This document shows, in pieces, positions 34,326-43,921 of a stretch of 64,000 bases of DNA. Both the position numbers and the translations under genes were made by a program. This stretch comes from MPNP01 sp026710155. Its GTDB lineage: Bacteria > Pseudomonadota > Alphaproteobacteria > Rhodobacterales > Rhodobacteraceae. The notes under the pieces were generated by a model. It had not been told where the DNA came from. It ran no database searches and saw only the letters and a list, made by a program, of their open reading frames with translations. Positions within the stretch are counted from its first letter, which is position 1; each line of letters starts with the position of its first letter. Location of the stretch: positions 1 to 64,000 of the forward strand of contig OZ241737.1 in NCBI GenBank assembly GCA_965200885.1. The letters run 5' to 3'.

Positions 34326-36167
34326 ATGAATGAACATTCTTCAAATAAAGATTCTGAACCTATCGAGGGTAAAGCACTGAATATCCTGTTGGATACGATA
34401 CGTATTTCTGGATTTCGAGGTATTGATAATCTGGAAATCTCTTTTGACCAAATATCTGTACTTTTTGGTCCCAATAATTCAGGAAAAACGACTGTAATAA
34501 AGGCTCTTGGCTTGGCCCTGGGTGATTATGGAAGGTATGTTACAGAAGAAGATTTCCATATCACAATCAATGAAGATGGTACTGAAAAAAGAAAAGAAGA
34601 AATAATAGTTGATATTCGCATAGTTCCTCAAGATGACAACAGTCAACGTAGAGTTTCCTTTGATGACGATTGGTTAGCTGAGTTTGGAGATAATATTCGT
34701 GCTGAGGGAAATGGTCAGCAATTTGTAGCAATAAGAACAAAGATTTCTCCGGATGAAGTAAAAGGAGGATATCAGACTGAGCGACAGGCTATGCAAAATT
34801 GGCCAGATTATTTTAATTGGGTAAATGATCCCGGTAGACTTACTAAAATTCCTCTAAGTACAATTGAAAACCTTCCCTTTTTCTCAATCGAGGCACAGAG
34901 AGATATCCATTCAGAACTTAAAGATAAATTCTCCTTAATAGGGAAGATGTTATCCGGGATTGAATTTGATGAGGATGTAAACGCTAATCTTGAAAATGCC
35001 ATCGAAAAAATCAACTCGGAAGCTGTTGATAAGAGTGCAGAACTTCAACGCCTAAAATATTACCTTACCCAATTAAATCATACATTCCAGGGTAATGGTA
35101 GTGCTGATATTACTCCATTTCCTAAGAAAATTCGTGATTTATCCAAGAATTTCTCTGTCCATTTTGGAGATACCGAGCAAAATACCTTTGCTATGGAATA
35201 TCATGGGATGGGAACAAGAAGCTGGGCATCAATGTTGATAGTCAGGGCCTTCGTCGAAACTCTGAGAATGAAACATGAAAAAGAAGTTAAACCCTTCTTC
35301 CCAATATTATCCGCTGAAGAGCCTGAGGCACATTTACACCCTAACGCACAGAAAACACTTTACCAACAACTTGTAGATACAAATGCACAGGTTATCGTGA
35401 GCACTCACTCTCCATACATTGTCTCAATGTCTGATATATCTCACTTGCGATCGCTTGTTAGAAATCCAAAAGGGGTTAAAACTTATAAATTAAAGTATCA
35501 GATTTCTGATGACGAGAAGAAGAAATTGGCACGTGAGATATTTGCTCATCGTGGTGAAATTTTATTTTCCCGAGCTTTGATTCTCGTTGAAGGAATAACA
35601 GAAGAGCAGGTTATTCCGGCGATGTTCGAAACATTAAATAATCGTTCCATGTTTGACCTAGGTGTCTCATGTATCAATGTTGGCAGTTATTCAAATTACT
35701 CTGCCTTTATTAAACTTGCAAACAGCTTTGGTATTCCAACTTTTATAATCAGTGATAATGATGGTGATACTAGGTCAAAAATTAAAAATCAAATCTCAAG
35801 ACTTGCTTCGGAAGGTGTTCTCCTAAATGAACAAAATTTTGGTGTTGCATACCTTGAGAAACCCAACGATTTTGAGGCTGAATTGGTTCACAATCTTCAG
35901 ATCCAAGATGAAATCAAAAAGGCTTTATGCCGATACGAAATAGATAAATTCACATTAAATGATCAAGCAAAGGCTGCTAAGGAATCCCAAATAAATCAAC
36001 TTGAAGATCAGCAGTTATTACAACGAATGAGTAATCTAAAATCACGTTATTCTGTACATTTGGCCGAAGTGATCAAAGAAAATCCCAATAATAAGAAACC
36101 TAACGAGTTAATTATTGAGGCTGCAAAAAGCGCTTTTGAAGCAATCGAAAGTTGGATACCAACATGA
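34326..36167 (+). CDS. gajA: Gabija defence nuclease GajA (OLD-family ATPase-TOPRIM)
   Basis: GajA is the sensor-nuclease of the Gabija anti-phage system: an ABC-type ATPase head joined to a TOPRIM DNA-cutting domain. Walker A is VLFGPNNSGKTTVIKAL (about residue 50); the signature and Walker B region is LSAEEPEAHLHPNAQKTL with QVIVSTHSPYIVS; the TOPRIM acidic residues are in LILVEGITEEQV (about 420) and ISDNDGD (about 478). The ATG at 34326 is used; a TTG one codon earlier is possible. Its stop overlaps the gajB start. The adjacent helicase strongly supports the assignment. Confidence 0.88.
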   Translation: MNEHSSNKDSEPIEGKALNILLDTIRISGFRGIDNLEISFDQISVLFGPNNSGKTTVIKALGLALGDYGRYVTEEDFHITINEDGTEKRKEEIIVDIRIVPQDDNSQRRVSFDDDWLAEFGDNIRAEGNGQQFVAIRTKISPDEVKGGYQTERQAMQNWPDYFNWVNDPGRLTKIPLSTIENLPFFSIEAQRDIHSELKDKFSLIGKMLSGIEFDEDVNANLENAIEKINSEAVDKSAELQRLKYYLTQLNHTFQGNGSADITPFPKKIRDLSKNFSVHFGDTEQNTFAMEYHGMGTRSWASMLIVRAFVETLRMKHEKEVKPFFPILSAEEPEAHLHPNAQKTLYQQLVDTNAQVIVSTHSPYIVSMSDISHLRSLVRNPKGVKTYKLKYQISDDEKKKLAREIFAHRGEILFSRALILVEGITEEQVIPAMFETLNNRSMFDLGVSCINVGSYSNYSAFIKLANSFGIPTFIISDNDGDTRSKIKNQISRLASEGVLLNEQNFGVAYLEKPNDFEAELVHNLQIQDEIKKALCRYEIDKFTLNDQAKAAKESQINQLEDQQLLQRMSNLKSRYSVHLAEVIKENPNNKKPNELIIEAAKSAFEAIESWIPT

Positions 36168-38083
36168 TGAATTTATCTCAAGCACAAGAAAGTATAGTTA
36201 AAGAAAAAATCGGTGGAGCAATGCAGGTTCTTGCATCTGCCGGAACAGGTAAAACTAGAGTGTTAACTGAGCGTGTACGATATATCCTTGAAAACACCAA
36301 TAAGGATGGTGTCATAGCTTTGACTTTTACAAATAAAGCTGCTGAAGAGATGTTAAATCGGTTATCAGAGGTGAATGACATCCAAGACAGATGCTGGATT
36401 GGAACCATTCACTCCATTGCCCAACGTATCCTAGAGCAGTATGGCCATACTATTGGCCTACCTTCTGAATTGCATGTTTTTGAAAGGGATCAAGACAGAA
36501 AAACAATTTTTATTCAATCTTTATGGGACCAAGGAACAGATATTGATACATTTCTAAACATCTCAGATAAGGATGAAAAAAAAGAACTTGAGAAAATTAT
36601 TACTCAATATATGAATCAATTTTCTGTCCTTAAGCGTGAGCTTTTGTCTGAGCATGAAATACGGGAAAAATTTAAAAATATAGATGAGCGGTTTTTTGAA
36701 ATCTACCAAGCATATCAAGAAGCCCTACTTGATAGTGGAGGAATTGATTTTGATGATATATTGGTTTATGCCAATCGTATTCTTATAGAACAGCCTTGGT
36801 GTGCACAAATCTATCGGGCAAAATACAAGCATCTATGTATAGATGAGGCTCAAGATCTTAATAAGGCACAATATGAATTTGTAAAATCATTGTGTGGAGA
36901 TCGAATTACAAGCATTCTAATGGTAGGTGACCCAAATCAAATGATCTATGGATTCAATGGATCATCTGAGAAATATCTATGCAAGCACTTTCCAAAAGAA
37001 TTCACGGCCAACAAATATATACTTAAGGAAAATTTTCGTTCATCCAAGGCCGTTATAAGCATTGCAAATAGGCTTAAATTTAATTCACAGGTGAAATCAG
37101 ATTACGCCTTGGAAGGAATAGCTAAATTACAGAATAACCTAAAGGATGAACTGGCTGAAGCTACTTGGATTACCAATAAAATCCAAGCACTCTTAGCCAA
37201 TAAAACTGATGAGGAAATCGAAGGTGAAATCTCTCTGGAAAAAATGGTTGTAATAGGCAGGAATCAGTATGTTTTCAGGAATTTAGAAGAAGAGTTGAAA
37301 GAAAGGGAAATTCCTTTTTTTCTTAATAAAGCTGAACGCCTGACAGAGCCATCTTCAGATTTTGGAAAGATACTTGATTTAGGGATTCGACTGCATCTCA
37401 ATCCAAGAGACTGGGTAGATGGTAAGAAACTGTGTACTACATTAAAGATACAGGAACCTGAAACATGGGGGCGGCCTGATATTTTAGAGAAATTCTCCAA
37501 GGAAGTAACCAAAGGCAAACATCCTTTTGGAGAAATTCTTTCGAGTCTATTAATCTCTATCAAAGCCCTGGATATTGATGATCCAAACCTTCCAAAATTG
37601 TTTGAAAAATTCTCTGGCGCATTAGAAGATTTGGCAAAAAAGTCTTCTGATGACGAAGCATTGGAGGAATTGGAAAGATCTCTTTTGGAACTTGGTGAAT
37701 TCAAGCAATATTGGGTGAATTTTAAGCGGAAAGGCCTTGGCAATACCTTAACTGCATTTCGTAATTCAATGGCCTTGGGTCAATTAACAGAATACAATAG
37801 CACCACAGGCCTCACTCTTAGCACTGTCCACACTATGAAGGGGCTAGAAAAGGATATTGTATTTCTTATGGGTATGAATGATAGAACTTTTCCAGACTAT
37901 CGTGCCAAAAACGAACGTCAAATCGAAGAAGAACGCAACAATGCTTTTGTAGCTGTCACACGATCAAGAAGATGGATATATATTACTTATCCTCAAGCTA
38001 AGATGATGCCGTGGGGCGATACTAAAAGGCAAAAACCATCTTGTTTTATTACTGAAATGCTACCCAAAAGGAAATTACAGTAG
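36164..38083 (+). CDS. gajB: Gabija helicase GajB (UvrD/PcrA-like)
   Basis: GajB is the superfamily 1 helicase partner of GajA. Motifs are clear: Q and I in LSQAQESIV and VLASAGTGKTRVLTERV, Ia in IALTFTNKAAEEM, II in LCIDEAQDLNKAQ, III in LMVGDPNQMIYGFNGS, IV in KENFRSSKA, V in LSTVHTMKGLEKDIVFL and VI in EERNNAFVAVTRSRRWIYI. The ATG at 36164 forms an ATGA overlap with gajA; a TTG at 36152 is also possible. At about 640 residues it is somewhat longer than well-known GajB proteins. Confidence 0.88.
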   Translation: MMNLSQAQESIVKEKIGGAMQVLASAGTGKTRVLTERVRYILENTNKDGVIALTFTNKAAEEMLNRLSEVNDIQDRCWIGTIHSIAQRILEQYGHTIGLPSELHVFERDQDRKTIFIQSLWDQGTDIDTFLNISDKDEKKELEKIITQYMNQFSVLKRELLSEHEIREKFKNIDERFFEIYQAYQEALLDSGGIDFDDILVYANRILIEQPWCAQIYRAKYKHLCIDEAQDLNKAQYEFVKSLCGDRITSILMVGDPNQMIYGFNGSSEKYLCKHFPKEFTANKYILKENFRSSKAVISIANRLKFNSQVKSDYALEGIAKLQNNLKDELAEATWITNKIQALLANKTDEEIEGEISLEKMVVIGRNQYVFRNLEEELKEREIPFFLNKAERLTEPSSDFGKILDLGIRLHLNPRDWVDGKKLCTTLKIQEPETWGRPDILEKFSKEVTKGKHPFGEILSSLLISIKALDIDDPNLPKLFEKFSGALEDLAKKSSDDEALEELERSLLELGEFKQYWVNFKRKGLGNTLTAFRNSMALGQLTEYNSTTGLTLSTVHTMKGLEKDIVFLMGMNDRTFPDYRAKNERQIEEERNNAFVAVTRSRRWIYITYPQAKMMPWGDTKRQKPSCFITEMLPKRKLQ

Positions 38084-38147
38084 TTTCTTATGAAATGCTT
38101 CATGCATAAACCTCACTATTCGTTAAAGTGAAATAAAACCAGAATAC

Positions 38148-39003
38148 ATGATCATTGCAGATCTCAGGGGCGGGTTGGGTAACCAGATGTTCCAGCATGC
38201 AGTTGGAAGGGCATTGTCTTTACGTTTGGGTATTGATCTGGATTTATATGAACATAATAGCAAGGCAGATATTACTCCTAAGCAATTTAGCCAATTCAAT
38301 ATTCAGGTTGAAAATAGCTCTGAATCACCTCTACCCCCAAGTAGATCTTTGGATCAATTTCATTGGATGTTATAAAAACTGGGCCTTACCAGGCCAAAAT
38401 TGTTTCGCTAGGGAGTATTGGGCTATAATCCAAAATTCGAGGAGGTAACCGAAACACCTACATGAGAGGATATTGGCAATCCGAAAGGTATTTCCAGAAT
38501 TGCAAGGATGTGATCAGATCGGATTTTGAATTCAAATCAAAACCAACAGGTTCAAATCTGAAAATCTATCGGGAAATCATGAAGGCAAAATCATCCATAT
38601 CCCTACATGTCAAAGGGGCGATTACCTTGATCAGAAAACAAATCAATTTTCAGTAGTTGTTCCCGGGAATATTATGAGCAAACTGTCGGGTTGATTGCCG
38701 AACGATGCCAGACAACCCCAAGAACATTTGTGTTTTCCGATGATCCCGAATGGGTTACCAATCATTTCAAACTGGCGTTTGAAATGAGGGTAATTTCACA
38801 TAATCCTACTGACAAGGCCATTGAGGATTTGAGATTGACGACGGCTTGCAAAAACCATGTCATTGCCAATTGAAGTTTCTCCTGGCGGGGAGCATGGCTG
38901 GGGCAAAACCCAAACAAAATAACTGTAGTACCTACCAGGTGGTTTGCCGATCAAAAATATTTCAATCCAGACATTTATTGCATGGGTTGGATCAGGTTGG
39001 GGA
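38148..39003 (+). pseudogene. Alpha-1,2-fucosyltransferase (GT11) pseudogene
   Basis: Family 11 transferases move fucose from GDP-fucose onto surface glycans. Fragments in order and in changing frames: ADLRGGLGNQMFQHAVGRAL, GYWQSERYFQNC, SISLHVKG (the damaged HVRRGDY region), TFVFSDDPEWV, AIEDLRLTTACKNHVIAN, then a TGA in place of a serine codon followed by SFSWRGAWLGQNPNKI with Arg where Trp is expected, and a tail near 39000 (GWIRLGN). The gene is dead from several frameshifts and a nonsense change. It matches the intact GDP-fucose genes at 22.9-24.9 kb. Confidence 0.82.
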
Positions 39004-39166
39004 ATGAGACTTCCAGTCTATACCGGCAGACGTTTTGGATTTGATATGCCAAATCCGACTTCAAAAGCATAAAAGCTATGTTCGCACCCTTTCAGGGTCA
39101 AGGAAAGAAAACAAAAAGAGGTTATGTGAATTAATATCTGGAAGAAAATTCAAAGGGGGTATCAAA

Positions 39167-39541
39167 ACCTAGATTTTCACAGGTTTCCTTTCCATAGTGG
39201 AAAACTCAACAATTCTGACATTTTCTCTCTTGCACTGATAACTTATAGTTTTTGAAAGGTTGTTTGCCAATGGATTACGTCTTTCAGACAACATCCCTCT
39301 AAGGCTTTGGGGTGCTTGCCCAGTTCCTTCCCAATCTTTTCAAAGCCAATGGTAGCATTATATAACTGAGCAACATGATTTTACAGGTACCCAGATCATC
39401 ATTGATAAGCGCTTCAATTGCATCAATCAATGATCTCCTTCTGAATTTGTGGTCATTGTCAGCCCGCTTCTTGATCAAATCCTTGAGTTCAAGTGTGAGG
39501 GGCATATCATATTCATTTTCTTGTTCTGGAAATATATTCAA
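39167..39541 (-). pseudogene. Addiction-module antitoxin (HigA-like helix-turn-helix), frameshifted
   Basis: Read from the ATG at 39541: MPLTLELKDLIKKRADNDHK, FRRRSLIDAIEALINDDLGT. After a shift near 39357 the frame gives YNATIGFEKIGKELGKHPKA, and after another near 39297 MLSERRNPLANNLSKTISYQ to a stop at 39167. This is the pattern of the probable-addiction-module antidote family. No RelE/HigB-type toxin gene is visible beside it, so the module has decayed. Confidence 0.7.
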
Positions 39542-39803
39542 CCCATAATTTTGGCATTAAGGTACCATAATTGTATTCAAGAAGCAATTTCAAGAATAGG
39601 AGAGGTATTGAAGGGCCATGGTTCCCATGTCCCTTGTTTCCGACATTACAATTGATCCTAAAGTTTGGATTAGGTACATTTCGATAAATGTTGCCTTGCT
39701 AATATTCGGTAAGCGGCAGTTTCTTTGCCCATTTATGGTCAGATAAAAAAACTATAAACGGTTTCTCCTGTTAACTGATCCAATCAAAAAGAGTTGAACA
39801 ATA

Positions 39804-41168
39804 CTAAGGTTGCTTGTTGTTCTGGTTGATTTCTGAATCTGGCTTATAAAACTGTAAAAGATCAAGCCATTCACGCTGAATTTTCTGTGGTATGTCTCTT
39901 GGGCTTATGTCAGGAAACAAAAATGAATATCGACTAAAGGTATAATTTGGTATTGTATCTCTTAAATTTCCGTTGGCGTCATTGAAGCGTTCATTTTCTG
40001 TTATATACAACCATGAATAATAACTTAAACTTGCTCTGGAATTATAACCAGGGTCCCGTTCTCTCCCCAATTCGTTATCATTTGTTCCCAGATAGGATTT
40101 GAGATCTTCTGGTGCGATGGTTGCATCTAAAAACTTTGGATAGAGATCAGGTCGTACTATCCTCGAAATGATCAGGTCATTCATGACATCAAAGCATCCG
40201 GGTCCTATATTTTCATTAGTCAAGTAGAAATTGTTTGCCAATTTCACCGCCGATACAATTTGTTCGATTTGCCGCAAGGTGATGGAATTATTGCGGGCCA
40301 CCAGTTCAATCTGAAATTTCAAAGGCCTTCCAACATGCCCAGGTATCTTTAATTGCCCAAGGAGTCGATCCAGATACAACGATACATCCCAATCCTGATA
40401 GGCTGGGTGTTCCACCTCATCAGGCAGCTCAAGTTTGACCTGAATGAATTTCTGCAGGTAGGCATTGGCATCAACTTCATTGCCATAACGAACACTGATC
40501 ATGTTCTCCAGAACTTTGAGATTGACGCCAAGGACAAAGTGCACATTGTCAACGGAAAAGAAATGCTTGATGACTTCCAACACCTCCAAGGCATAATCCG
40601 GTCGGCATCGGTCCAATTCGTCAACAACGATAATGACCTTATTGTTTTTCTCTGCCGAGACCATTGACTCAAGTGCCGCCCGGAATTGTTCCATGGCAAC
40701 ACCTCGCCCTTTCTCCCTCTTCCAGTATTCCTCAAGGCTCTTTTCAGCTTGATCACCCAAAGCTTCTGAAACCCCAGAGGTTGCAACCGCCACCCCCGCT
40801 CGAGTTCCTGCTTTTGCCAAATTGAACACTGCATTCTTGAGTTTCTTGATATTTTTGTTCATTGTACGTCCTTCCAGAGCTGTAACAAGTGCTGGTAACG
40901 GATCGCTGATATAATCATGGGAAAAGGCATCAAAATACAGCACGGTCTGGTCATTATTTTCTTTGAGATGTTGGCCAACCCACCGCTTCAGGAAATAGGT
41001 TTTGCCGGAACCCCACTGACCATCAAGGGCTATTACCAGTGGATCCTCGATCCCGTTCAAAAGCGAAGAAAGTGCTTTACCCGTTTTCCTGCGTTGCAGC
41101 AGATCATTCCTTTCATCTTCAAAGCCATCTTTGTATAGATCGATTTTTTGTTCAAAATTGAATTTCAT
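39804..41168 (-). CDS. KAP family P-loop NTPase (copy 2)
   Basis: A close paralogue of the gene at 32169-33578, with the same order of motifs: Walker A DGQWGSGKTYFLKRWVGQHL (about residue 50), VLYFDAFSHDYISDPLPALV, a glycine/alanine-rich stretch (AGTRAGVAVATSGVSEALGD), Walker B VIIVVDELDRCRPDYALEVL, and FVLGVNLKVLENMISVRYG. Here the P-loop has the usual GSGKT, whereas copy 1 has CTGKS. The start has aggtgac 4 bases before the ATG. The two copies flank Gabija and the dead fucosyltransferase. Confidence 0.88.
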   Translation of the reverse strand: MKFNFEQKIDLYKDGFEDERNDLLQRRKTGKALSSLLNGIEDPLVIALDGQWGSGKTYFLKRWVGQHLKENNDQTVLYFDAFSHDYISDPLPALVTALEGRTMNKNIKKLKNAVFNLAKAGTRAGVAVATSGVSEALGDQAEKSLEEYWKREKGRGVAMEQFRAALESMVSAEKNNKVIIVVDELDRCRPDYALEVLEVIKHFFSVDNVHFVLGVNLKVLENMISVRYGNEVDANAYLQKFIQVKLELPDEVEHPAYQDWDVSLYLDRLLGQLKIPGHVGRPLKFQIELVARNNSITLRQIEQIVSAVKLANNFYLTNENIGPGCFDVMNDLIISRIVRPDLYPKFLDATIAPEDLKSYLGTNDNELGRERDPGYNSRASLSYYSWLYITENERFNDANGNLRDTIPNYTFSRYSFLFPDISPRDIPQKIQREWLDLLQFYKPDSEINQNNKQP

Positions 41169-41320
41169 AATGTCACCTCAATAAATTTGGTAGGGGATAT
41201 GTGTAATCGGGACTTTACCCAACGATGACTGACTGAATGCCATCTCTGGGATTTACCAGAAGTTTGTATCACAAGCTGTAAGTAATGACAACGATATGAT
41301 GGCGGATTTTTTAAATAGAA

Positions 41321-41344
41321 GGGGATTATATATTTGAATAGATT
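41321..41344. repeat. Left inverted repeat of the HNH/methylase element
   Basis: Its outer part ggggattatatatttg is identical to the left end of the element at 11785-15710. It is a perfect 24-base inverted match to 42815-42838. Confidence 0.88.
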
Positions 41345-41463
41345 TTAGAATTTCTATTAACTAGAAATTCTGTTTTTATTTTTAAGGATTGTCAACTATT
41401 TTTACTGACAGACCAAACCAAAATAATTAAAAAATCACTACCAAAAGAAATTCAGGGGTAATA

Positions 41464-41958
41464 ATGCCAAAGGGTTCTGCCAAGAACATAATTAACATAA
41501 TCAATTATGCCATCAAGGAATTGAACCTGTTTACCAATTCAAAAACGCATGATGTTGTAATCGACAGATTTGAAAATGATCCTGATAGAGAAACGGTAAA
41601 TTACATTGCAACCAGCGGATATCCCAAAGAGGAAATGCAATGTCGGGAATGTGGTTATATGCTTCCTTCCGATTGGTTTAGCTTCTATCAGACAAGAGTC
41701 AGTCAGGATGGATACTTGATGCGTTCTAATGCAATCTGCAAGGTTTGTGCAGAGGAAATAAACCAGAAACGCAAGGGTGTTTTGGATGGCTCTATTATCC
41801 CAGACAAGCCCAAATCAGGTTCTGTATGTCCAAACTGCAATAGAATCTGGAAAGGAAATTGGCACCGGCACCATGTCGAGGATGAATTCAAGGAATGGTG
41901 GTGTGGTATCTGCAATATGGCACACCAAGACCAGAGAAATGCCGAGGGCTACAAATGA
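41464..41958 (+). CDS. HNH/His-Me-finger type endonuclease, probable restriction enzyme
   Basis: The 164-residue protein has two zinc-binding pairs, CRECGYMLP with ICKVCAEE, and a C-terminal HNH-like module: CPNCNRIWKGNWHRHHVEDE followed by WWCGICNMAHQDQRN. The His-His word and the two CxxC knuckles are typical of HNH and endonuclease VII-like folds that nick or cut DNA. Its stop overlaps the methylase start (ATGA). As a partner of a DNA methylase within a mobile element, it is most likely the restriction half of the system. Confidence 0.72.
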   Translation: MPKGSAKNIINIINYAIKELNLFTNSKTHDVVIDRFENDPDRETVNYIATSGYPKEEMQCRECGYMLPSDWFSFYQTRVSQDGYLMRSNAICKVCAEEINQKRKGVLDGSIIPDKPKSGSVCPNCNRIWKGNWHRHHVEDEFKEWWCGICNMAHQDQRNAEGYK

Positions 41959-42788
41959 AGTCAAACCGCATAATTTGTGGAGATGCCATAAAATCTCTCA
42001 AGAAATTCAAGAATAATACATTTGATTTAACTGTATTTTCTCCCCCATATGATGAATTGAGGGATTATAATGGGTTTATTCTTGACCTTAATGCTTTGGG
42101 AAGTGAACTTTACAGGGTTAGTAAGGATGGAGCTCCCGTTGTAATGGTAATTCAAGATCAGACCAAGAATGGTCACAAGTCATTAACCTCATTCAGGACT
42201 ATTGTTGATTGGTGTGACAATATAGGTTTTGGCTTGTTTGAATGTGTAATTTACAGGAAGCAAGGTAAGGATGGGGCTTGGTGGACTCGGAGATTTAGGG
42301 TTGATCATGAATATATGCCTATTTTTGTCAAAGGGCAGAAACCCAAAACCTTTGACAAGGAATCCATCAAGATACCATGCAAGCATGCGGGCAAGACAAT
42401 GACTGGTGGAGCTAACAGAAATAAGGATGGCATAACGGAAAATTCTAGAAGTATGGTTATTAACGATACCAAATGCCCAGGAACGATTTGGGATTATGGG
42501 AATGGTGGTGATAAGATTTGGATGAAACGACAACATCCAGCGGTTTATCCAGACAAGATCCCCCACGACTTTATTCAGGTATTTACCAATGAAGGGGATT
42601 TGATCCTTGATCCGATGTGCGGATCGGGTTCAACCCTTGTTTCAGCAAAGGCATTAAACAGAAACTATATCGGGATAGATATAAGCCAAGAATATTGTGA
42701 ATTAAGCAAACAAAGAGTTGATATTCTTGAGACCAATGTTGTTTCGGGATTCAAGAACAAAAAGATACTTGATAAGGTTATGGCTTAA
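41955..42788 (+). CDS. DNA methyltransferase, beta class (N4-cytosine or N6-adenine)
   Basis: It adds a methyl group to DNA using SAM. Motif IV is VFSPPYDEL (about residue 30) and motif I comes late, ILDPMCGSGSTLVSAKAL, followed by YIGIDISQEYCELSKQRV; this IV-before-I order defines the beta class. SPPY suggests N4-cytosine activity, though N6-adenine is possible. The ATG at 41955, overlapping the nuclease stop, is preferred over 41895 since homology starts at RIICGDA. Its length is 277 residues. It protects against the coupled HNH nuclease. Confidence 0.88.
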   Translation: MKSNRIICGDAIKSLKKFKNNTFDLTVFSPPYDELRDYNGFILDLNALGSELYRVSKDGAPVVMVIQDQTKNGHKSLTSFRTIVDWCDNIGFGLFECVIYRKQGKDGAWWTRRFRVDHEYMPIFVKGQKPKTFDKESIKIPCKHAGKTMTGGANRNKDGITENSRSMVINDTKCPGTIWDYGNGGDKIWMKRQHPAVYPDKIPHDFIQVFTNEGDLILDPMCGSGSTLVSAKALNRNYIGIDISQEYCELSKQRVDILETNVVSGFKNKKILDKVMA

Positions 42789-42814
42789 AATCAGAATCGG
42801 CAAACATTTTTCAG

Positions 42815-42838
42815 AATCTATTCAAATATATAATCCCC
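42815..42838. repeat. Right inverted repeat of the HNH/methylase element
   Basis: It ends atatataatcccc and is a perfect 24-base inverted match to 41321-41344. It begins 27 bases after the methylase stop codon. Confidence 0.88.
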
Positions 42839-42906
42839 CAAAAAAAAGATTTCAAAGTGAGACACTACCAAATTTTATGATTGCAATCGGAACAATCTGT
42901 ATTCTC

Positions 42907-42982
<76 letters not shown>

Positions 42983-43110
42983 TCTAGAGAATTGCAGTCA
43001 ATTATTGATAGGTATTTTGCTCGGTAAATTCAATATCAATGTTAGCAGGATTTTATTCCAATCACGGAATCAATCAGGTAAAATGAATTCCGGGCAGAAA
43101 CTGCTCTTGT

Positions 43111-43899
43111 CTAATGGGATAGAAGCTGGCTCAGAAATAGTTTGGCCCGTTCCGTTTCCGGGTTGTTGAAGAAGCTTTCAGGATCGGCGGTTTCAACAAT
43201 CTCGGCATCGTCCATGAATATCACCCTGTCACCTACCTGGCGGGCAAAACCCATCTCATGGGTGACACAAAGCATGGTCATGCCATCCTCGGCCAGTTCG
43301 ACCATGACATCCAGTACACCGGATATCATTTCAGGGTCAAGGGCCGATGTGGGTTCATCAAACAGCATTATCTTGGGTCTCATGCACAGAGCCCGGGCAA
43401 TCGCTACTCTTTGCTGTTGGCCACCGGACAATTGCATGGGATATTTGCTGGCCTGTTCAGATATGTGAACCCTGTCAAGCAATTCCATGGCCATTTCGGC
43501 AGCCTCGGACTTGGACATCCCCCTGTTTCTGATGGGGCCTATTGTCAGGTTATCCAAGACGGAAAGATGGGGAAACAGATTGAAACTTTGAAAGACCATG
43601 CCAACATCCCGCCTGATCTCCTCGATGCCCTTCATACCCGGTTTTACTTCCCTACCATCAATTCTGATGGTTCCCAGTTGATGTTCTTCCAATTGGTTGA
43701 GACATCTGATCAAGGTTGATTTGCCAGAACCTGAAGGTCCACAAACAACCACCTTTTCTCCCGAATTTACCGAAAAATTTATATCAAACAGGGCACAGAA
43801 ATCCCCGAACCATTTACAAAGCCCGGCAACCTCCACGATTGGCTTGTCATCCGCTTTGGTCTCCGGAACCTTCAGGGCTGATGTGATTTTATCATTCAT
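43111..43899 (-). CDS. aapP: L-amino-acid ABC transporter ATP-binding protein
   Basis: The ATPase of a polar/general amino-acid importer. Walker A GPSGSGKSTLIRCLN, Q-loop VGMVFQSFNLFPHL, signature QLSGGQQQRVAIARAL, Walker B IMLFDEPTSALDPE and the H-loop VTHEMGFARQV are all intact. The ATG at 43899 (MNDKITSALK) is chosen 23 bases after the permease stop; a longer frame would run into the permease gene. It is the last gene of a four-gene operon. Confidence 0.92.
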   Translation of the reverse strand: MNDKITSALKVPETKADDKPIVEVAGLCKWFGDFCALFDINFSVNSGEKVVVCGPSGSGKSTLIRCLNQLEEHQLGTIRIDGREVKPGMKGIEEIRRDVGMVFQSFNLFPHLSVLDNLTIGPIRNRGMSKSEAAEMAMELLDRVHISEQASKYPMQLSGGQQQRVAIARALCMRPKIMLFDEPTSALDPEMISGVLDVMVELAEDGMTMLCVTHEMGFARQVGDRVIFMDDAEIVETADPESFFNNPETERAKLFLSQLLSH

Positions 43900-43921
43900 T
43901 GGTGGTTTCCTTGAATTGGTC

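Larger units (their letters stand above)
41321..42838. mobile_element. Transposase-less element with IS1595-type ends carrying an HNH/methylase pair
   Basis: The 24-base repeats at 41321-41344 and 42815-42838 are perfect inverted copies of each other. Their outer 20 bases equal the left end of the IS1595-type element at 11785. Between them lie only two genes, an HNH-type nuclease and a methylase, and no transposase. The flanking octamers (aaatagaa and caaaaaaa) do not match, so the insertion is older or one flank has changed. It was presumably moved in trans by the IS1595 transposase (inference). Confidence 0.85.

Noticed and set aside
41313..42846. 8-bp target duplication around the HNH/methylase element
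   Set aside because: The flanking octamers aaatagaa and caaaaaaa differ too much to be called a duplication.
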